A DNA stretch of 27,567 nt from CAYPZL01 sp964415045 (GTDB lineage Bacteria > Planctomycetota > Phycisphaerae > Sedimentisphaerales > Anaerobacaceae): assembly GCA_964415045.1 (NCBI GenBank), contig CAYPZL010000059.1, positions 1 through 27,567 of the forward strand, read 5' to 3'. The position numbers and the translations under genes were made by a program. The notes beneath the pieces were generated by a model that had not been told where the DNA came from, ran no database searches, and saw only the letters and a program-made list of their open reading frames with translations. Positions 23,367 to 27,567 of this stretch are shown one piece after another. Each line of letters opens with the position of its first letter. Within the stretch, counting starts at the first letter, position 1.

Positions 23367-24119
23367 ATGACCAGGCACCGTCGTGGGGGATTCACGTTAA
23401 TCGAGCTTCTTGTTGTCATTGCCATCATAGCGGTGCTGATGGCGATACTGACACCATCCTTGAATCGTACCCGCAAGCAGGCGAGATTCTTGCGGTGCAA
23501 AGCCAACCTTCGATCGTATGGCCTGATGGCACTTATGTACGCGGACGAGTCCGACGGCAAGATGCCCAATGCCTGGACGAGTTTCTACAACAAACACGGT
23601 GAGTATCGCAACGAACCCCATCGGTACTGCCGGTGGCACAATCCCGACTTTGACCTCGAAAAGCATCCCGAGTACGCCGGCCCGTTCTGGCCGTACCTGG
23701 AGGGCAAAGATATTCACATTTGTCCGGGTTTTCCGCGAATCGCCAAAATGTTCGGTCCCATTCATCCCCAACACGTCGAGAGCGTCCCGATCATACCGAA
23801 TTACAACTACTCCATGAATTCGTATCTCAGTGACAAGAGGGTCGCCAGTATCAAACGGCACAGCGAGATTTTCTTCTTTGGCGAAGAAAACCTGTGGATC
23901 ACCGCGCCCTACAATAGATATGCCTTCAACGACACGGCCATGTGCGTGTATGAGCAGTGGGACAGTTTCGGCACGTTTCACCTGTCTCGTCAATCGGATC
24001 TGGAAGACGGTGTGGTGAACGCGGTTTTTCTCGACGGCCAGGTCAAGACCGTCAATCGGGTAGACTCCTGGCGTTATTGTGCTCCAGACGGCGAGAGTAA
24101 GGCGCCCCGAGGCGGCTGA
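23367..24119 (+). CDS. Prepilin-like protein (type II secretion pseudopilin, DUF1559-like)
   Basis: This encodes 250 residues starting MTRHRRGGFTLIELLVVIAIIAVLMAIL, a textbook type IV prepilin N-terminus: prepilin peptidase would cut after Gly8 and methylate Phe9, with Glu13 at +5. The remainder reads RKQARFLRCKANLRSYGLMALMYADESDGKMP, common to the planctomycete H-X9-DG prepilin family, and near the end VVNAVFLDGQVKTVN. Planctomycete genomes hold many copies. They are thought to be membrane-anchored periplasmic or surface proteins, and their roles are unknown. GGAG lies 11 bases upstream of the ATG. The LamG protein gene begins 47 bases downstream, so the two are probably linked. Confidence 0.85.
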   Translation: MTRHRRGGFTLIELLVVIAIIAVLMAILTPSLNRTRKQARFLRCKANLRSYGLMALMYADESDGKMPNAWTSFYNKHGEYRNEPHRYCRWHNPDFDLEKHPEYAGPFWPYLEGKDIHICPGFPRIAKMFGPIHPQHVESVPIIPNYNYSMNSYLSDKRVASIKRHSEIFFFGEENLWITAPYNRYAFNDTAMCVYEQWDSFGTFHLSRQSDLEDGVVNAVFLDGQVKTVNRVDSWRYCAPDGESKAPRGG

Positions 24120-24166
24120 TCTCTCTTCGCTAGTTTTTCTTATGTTTCGGTTGAAAGGAGGAAGTC

Positions 24167-26734
24167 ATGAAAAGGCTTGGTGTGTGGCTCTTGATTGTGA
24201 CGTTTGCGTCACAGATGCAGGCGGGCGTTCCCGAACCCAAAGGCGTGTGGGAATTCAACCAGCCGGATCCGCATAGCGCGACGATCGGTGCTCCCCTGGA
24301 AGTTGTCGGCGCGGACCTCGAAATCGCAGGGGTCGATGCCGCCGACGGCGCCATGACGATCGGCGAGGGCAGCTACTACGTATGCCGGCACGGCATCGCC
24401 CCCAACGGCGAGGGGGCCAAAGTGAACGAATGGACCCTGCTCATTGATTTCAGCTATCCGGCCATCAGTTTGTCCGACCCTCCCAACGGCTACAACGATC
24501 TCTTTCAGACGGATCCGAACAACGCCGGGGATTCCGACTGGACCATCAACTCTTCCGGCGCGATCGGCATTGGCGCCGTTGGTTACTCCAGCGCCTATGG
24601 TTTCACGACCCAGGCAGACACCTGGTATCGTATGGTCGTCGTGGTCGACAACGGCGTTCGACATGACCTCTACATCGATGGCGTGGAGATCTTCAAGGGA
24701 AACGAGCAGGGAATCGACGGTCGTTACAGCCTGGCCGACGTGCTTCTGCTCTTTGCCGCTGGAGACCAGGACGGTGATGACGCCACCATCGATGTCTCGA
24801 CGGTCGCCATCTGGGACGTCGCTCTCAATCCGAATGAAATACTGCCCCTGGGTAAGGCCGGTGACAGCGTCCTGACGCAGGCCCTTGCTCCCATCGTCGA
24901 CGCCGGCGCCGATCAGACGGTCGAACTGGATGTAAACTCGGTAGCCGCGGTCCCTCTCGAAGGCACGGTTACCGACGACGATGAAAACCTGACCATCGCA
25001 TGGCAGCTCGTCTCCGACCAGAACGATGTTGTCATTGAGCCGGCCGACAGCAACAGTGCCACGGCAACGATAGGCGCTCCCGGCCAATACGTCTTCGAGT
25101 TGTCCGCCAATGACGGCGTCTATACCGTGACCGATCAGATGCGGGTCAACGTCTGGGCCCACGATTACAACAACCTGATCGTGCATTGGGATTTTGAGGA
25201 AGCCTGGAACGGCCAGGACGTTAACGATGCTTCCGGCAATCTGAACCACGGGCGGATTATCGACGGCCAGGACGGTACCTCCGAATATGTCCCCCGCGAC
25301 GAGGGCCAGGGTCTCAATCTTCTCAGCGACGACTTTACCGTGGACGGTGACTGGGTGGCGCTGGACTTGACGATGCCCGCCAGCGGCACGGTCGCGCTGT
25401 GGGTCAAGCCCATCGATTTCTACAACTACCACTCGATCTTTGACAATTCCGGCAACGGGAACGACTGGGAAATGTGGATTTACGGCGATTCCCGGGCCCG
25501 TTTCCGCGTGGAGAGCAATACCGCCGTAACGGCCAACCTGAACAGTCTGGCCGAAGATGGGGACGGCCAGGACAAATGGTGGCACTTCGCCTGCACCTGG
25601 GCCCGCGATGCGAACGACCCCGGTCTGGTCGCCACCCAGTTGTACGTCAATGGCAAATTGATGGAGGAAAATGCGGGAACCTGGGTCGATCCCGGCGCGA
25701 CCTTCTTCCTGGGCGGCGGCAACCCGGAGAACGACTTCTGCAACAGCACGTTCGACGACGTCAGAATCTACGACAAAGTGCTGCCCGCCGAAGAGGTCGT
25801 CGGGTTGGTCTATCCCGGCAACAAGCCTCCTATGGTTGAAGCCGGTGACGAACAGACCGTATGGCTTTCGCAGGCCGGTTCGGTCGCGGTGACACTGACC
25901 GGGACGGTGGACGATCTGGACGGCAGTCCGACCGGTGAAATGACCTACTTATGGGAGATGGTCGCCGGCCACGACGAGGTAACTATCGAGACGCCGAATG
26001 CCCGGGAAACCGTCGTCGTCATCACCACGCCCGGAGCGTACATCTTCTCGTTCACCGCCAGCGACGGACAATTTACCGAGACCGATCAAGTGCTGATTGA
26101 CGTCTGGCCTTCCGGCGATACCGGCCTGATCGTTCACTTGCCGCTGGACGGCAATGTCGATGAGCTTGCGCGCGGTTTTCCCACCCGGTTGATTGACGGG
26201 GCCGACGGCACCCACGAATACGTCGAGGGCATCGACGGGCAGGCCCTGCAGTTGTCCGGCACCGAGGGGCAAACGGATAACGATGTGGTCGCTATCGATT
26301 TTGTCTATTACAACCGCGGCTCCATCTGCCTCTGGTTCAGACCGACCTCGTTGTATAATTACAACAGCATCCTCGATAACAGTGTCGAAGCCAACGACTG
26401 GGAGATGTGGGTCTATGGCTCCGGTGAGTTTGCCGGCCGTATTCAAACCGGCTATGTGCGCGGCTTCTGGATGGAAGCCATGACCTGGTATCACATTGCC
26501 ATGACCTGGCGTGTCAACCCGGAGAATCCCGATCTGATCGAGCAGTTGTTGTACATTGACGGCCAACTCGTTGCCTCGAACCAGTCGGAATGGGTCGATC
26601 CCGGAAGCACCGTGTACCTGGGTGGCGGTCACAGCGGCAACGACGACTGCAACGGCACCTTTGACGATTTCCGGATCTACGATCGTCCCCTCACCGCCGA
26701 GGAAATACAGCAGTTGGCGTCCCAGGGACAATAG
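24167..26734 (+). CDS. Exported LamG/PKD multidomain protein
   Basis: This encodes 855 residues with a signal peptide (MKRLGVWLLIVTFASQMQAG) and a strong AAAGGAGG 5 bases before the ATG. Domain order appears to be LamG-like 1 (about 25-235), PKD-like 1 (241-330, starting APIVDAGADQTVEL), LamG-like 2 (336-550), PKD-like 2 (553-647, starting KPPMVEAGDEQTVWL) and LamG-like 3 (652-850). The second and third LamG units are clearly duplicated: both contain NDWEMW-x-YG and WVDPG followed by LGGG and TFDD-x-RIYD. Concanavalin-like LamG domains bind sugars or fold around calcium, and PKD domains are rigid spacers. There is no catalytic domain. A surface or secreted carbohydrate-binding role is inferred. 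Transcription ends at the terminator at 26798. Confidence 0.85.
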   Translation: MKRLGVWLLIVTFASQMQAGVPEPKGVWEFNQPDPHSATIGAPLEVVGADLEIAGVDAADGAMTIGEGSYYVCRHGIAPNGEGAKVNEWTLLIDFSYPAISLSDPPNGYNDLFQTDPNNAGDSDWTINSSGAIGIGAVGYSSAYGFTTQADTWYRMVVVVDNGVRHDLYIDGVEIFKGNEQGIDGRYSLADVLLLFAAGDQDGDDATIDVSTVAIWDVALNPNEILPLGKAGDSVLTQALAPIVDAGADQTVELDVNSVAAVPLEGTVTDDDENLTIAWQLVSDQNDVVIEPADSNSATATIGAPGQYVFELSANDGVYTVTDQMRVNVWAHDYNNLIVHWDFEEAWNGQDVNDASGNLNHGRIIDGQDGTSEYVPRDEGQGLNLLSDDFTVDGDWVALDLTMPASGTVALWVKPIDFYNYHSIFDNSGNGNDWEMWIYGDSRARFRVESNTAVTANLNSLAEDGDGQDKWWHFACTWARDANDPGLVATQLYVNGKLMEENAGTWVDPGATFFLGGGNPENDFCNSTFDDVRIYDKVLPAEEVVGLVYPGNKPPMVEAGDEQTVWLSQAGSVAVTLTGTVDDLDGSPTGEMTYLWEMVAGHDEVTIETPNARETVVVITTPGAYIFSFTASDGQFTETDQVLIDVWPSGDTGLIVHLPLDGNVDELARGFPTRLIDGADGTHEYVEGIDGQALQLSGTEGQTDNDVVAIDFVYYNRGSICLWFRPTSLYNYNSILDNSVEANDWEMWVYGSGEFAGRIQTGYVRGFWMEAMTWYHIAMTWRVNPENPDLIEQLLYIDGQLVASNQSEWVDPGSTVYLGGGHSGNDDCNGTFDDFRIYDRPLTAEEIQQLASQGQ

Positions 26735-26797
26735 CGCATCGATCCGGGCTACTGGATCGATTTTGTAATGCCCTGAGAATACTGGCTCGCAACAACG

Positions 26798-26841
26798 AAC
26801 TGCGGCATAGGCTCAACCTGAGTCTGTGCCGCAGTTTTTTT
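26798..26841 (+). terminator. Intrinsic terminator after the LamG gene
   Basis: AACTGCGGCA (26798-26807) pairs perfectly with TGCCGCAGTT (26827-26836). The inner AGGCTC and GAGTCT extend the stem with one G-T pair, leaving a small loop. Seven T residues (26835-26841) follow the stem. Confidence 0.9.
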
Positions 26842-26952
26842 GAATAGGGCTCTGTCGGATGGTGCAAGGGTTTCTGGAAACGTGATGGATGACGTCCATC
26901 TGCGGTTGCGTATGCGTGAAGCGCACGGGCGTGGAGTTTTGAGGGCTTGGGG

Positions 26953-26982
26953 TTGGGTCTTGAGTTGTCGATTGGGTATAAT
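26953..26982 (+). promoter_or_regulatory. Promoter of the antitoxin gene, probably leaderless
   Basis: A perfect TATAAT (26977-26982) with TTGGGT (26953-26958) 18 bases upstream. The expected start lies at or next to the ATG at 26989, and no ribosome binding site fits between. Confidence 0.5.
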
Positions 26983-26988
26983 ATAGCC

Positions 26989-27174
26989 ATGACGACGAAA
27001 GAGATAGCGTTACGGACCATTGAGCAACTGCCTGAGGACGCCTCCTGGGAGGACATTCAGGAGCGGATCAACTTCGTGGCCGGCGTTCGCAAGGGCCTGC
27101 GCGAGCTGGATGAGGGCAAGGGCATCTCCCACGAGAAGGTCAAGGAGGAGTTTGCCGAATGGCTTACGAAGTGA
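26989..27174 (+). CDS. Antitoxin-like small protein of a RelE/ParE-type pair
   Basis: This encodes 61 residues, mostly helical and acidic: MTTKEIALRTIEQLPEDASW then EDIQERINFVAGVRKGLREL and GKGISHEKVKEEFAEWL. The layout matches the small antitoxins that precede RelE/ParE-family toxins: an N-terminal region that may bind DNA, and a C-terminal ISHEEV-like helix that covers the toxin. The exact antitoxin family is uncertain. The toxin frame begins inside its last codons (ATG at 27159), the usual coupled arrangement. It starts almost directly at the predicted transcription start, so it may be translated from a leaderless mRNA. Confidence 0.75.
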   Translation: MTTKEIALRTIEQLPEDASWEDIQERINFVAGVRKGLRELDEGKGISHEKVKEEFAEWLTK

Positions 27175-27453
27175 TCTGGGCTCCCTCCGCCCGCCTCGAT
27201 CTGGCGGCACTCGCTTCGTACATCGGGGAATCCCGGCCGTAGGCCTCCGCGTTTCATCAAGGCGGTATTCGAGACAGTGGAACATCTCGCCGATTTTCCT
27301 GAATCCGGGCGGGTCGTCCCGGAGTTCGACGATCCCGCTATCCGGGAGGTGATTCGCCGGCCTTGCCGGATCATCTATCGCGTCAAAGCTTCTGAACACA
27401 CCGTCGAAATCGCCAGAGTCTGGCACGCCGCCAGGGGAACGCCTCAACTATAG
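27159..27453 (+). pseudogene. RelE/ParE-family toxin, frameshifted
   Basis: From the ATG at 27159 (AAGGAGGAG at 27142-27150) the frame reads MAYEVIWAPSARLDLAALAS then YIGESRP and a stop at 27240-27242. In the next frame from 27247 the sequence continues PRFIKAVFETVEHLADFPES, then VVPEFDDPAIREVIRR, CRIIYRV and VEIARVWHAARGTP, ending at 27453. Together this is a complete RelE/ParE-type toxin of about 97 residues. Skipping the single T at 27240 restores the frame. These toxins cut mRNA on the ribosome or poison gyrase; here the product is cut after 27 residues and should be inactive, unless recoding occurs or the base is a sequencing error. Confidence 0.8.
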
Positions 27454-27567
27454 ACGCCCCTCAGTCCTCTCGCGCGGGGCCTGTCCGCCTCGTTTCGCAT
27501 TTCTGTCATTCGGTGTCCTTTCGGCGCGGGTGAAAAATCTGAGTTTTTGATGGCGGTTTGGGTTTGG

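Overview
The window looks like chromosomal DNA of a GC-rich, polysaccharide-degrading planctomycete, most likely of the Phycisphaerae/Sedimentisphaerales type. This is inferred from gene content, not from a marker gene: two exported formylglycine sulfatases, a DUF2961 (GH172-type) protein, a GH36-type protein, a GLUG-repeat protein, a LamG/PKD protein, a prepilin-like protein with an FTLIELLVV N-terminus, and a large kinase-like membrane protein beside pgpA. No rRNA, tRNA or CRISPR array was seen.

Left part (1-5430): the N-terminal end of a probable IS110-type transposase runs off the left edge on the minus strand. REP-like hairpin repeats follow, then an exported GLUG-repeat gene broken by a frameshift in a G-run and by a downstream stop. 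Next comes an exported ThuA-like gene followed closely by an exported DUF2961 gene, a probable operon.

Central carbohydrate block (5497-14757): a minus-strand, Tat-exported gamma-glutamyltransferase-like gene has a good promoter and a palindrome at its start. A short gene remnant lies behind it. Divergent from these is a cluster of two translationally coupled sulfatases, then (from its own sigma70-like promoter) a DUF3616 protein and a GH36-type glycosidase. All are predicted to be exported, which fits desulfation and cleavage of a sulfated, galactose- or fucose-like polymer; the substrate is inferred.

Housekeeping block (14800-22760): a REP-like repeat and a compact 167-bp AT-rich inverted-repeat element sit just upstream of a HIT hydrolase gene. 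These are followed by a small-protein/retropepsin-like protease pair with overlapping ends, a dGTPase, a hicB antitoxin with a degenerate hicA, pgpA, an 830-residue kinase-like/membrane protein of unclear role, and two small genes of unknown function (one soluble, one membrane with a PH-like tail).

Right part (23367-27567): a prepilin-like protein and an exported LamG/PKD protein end at a strong intrinsic terminator. A toxin-antitoxin pair follows whose RelE/ParE-like toxin is frameshifted and whose antitoxin mRNA appears leaderless.

The most unusual items are the inverted-repeat element, the kinase-like membrane fusion next to pgpA, the two decayed toxin genes with intact antitoxins, the Shine-Dalgarno-masking hairpin at 21504, and the perfect 10-5-10 palindrome ahead of the sulfatases.
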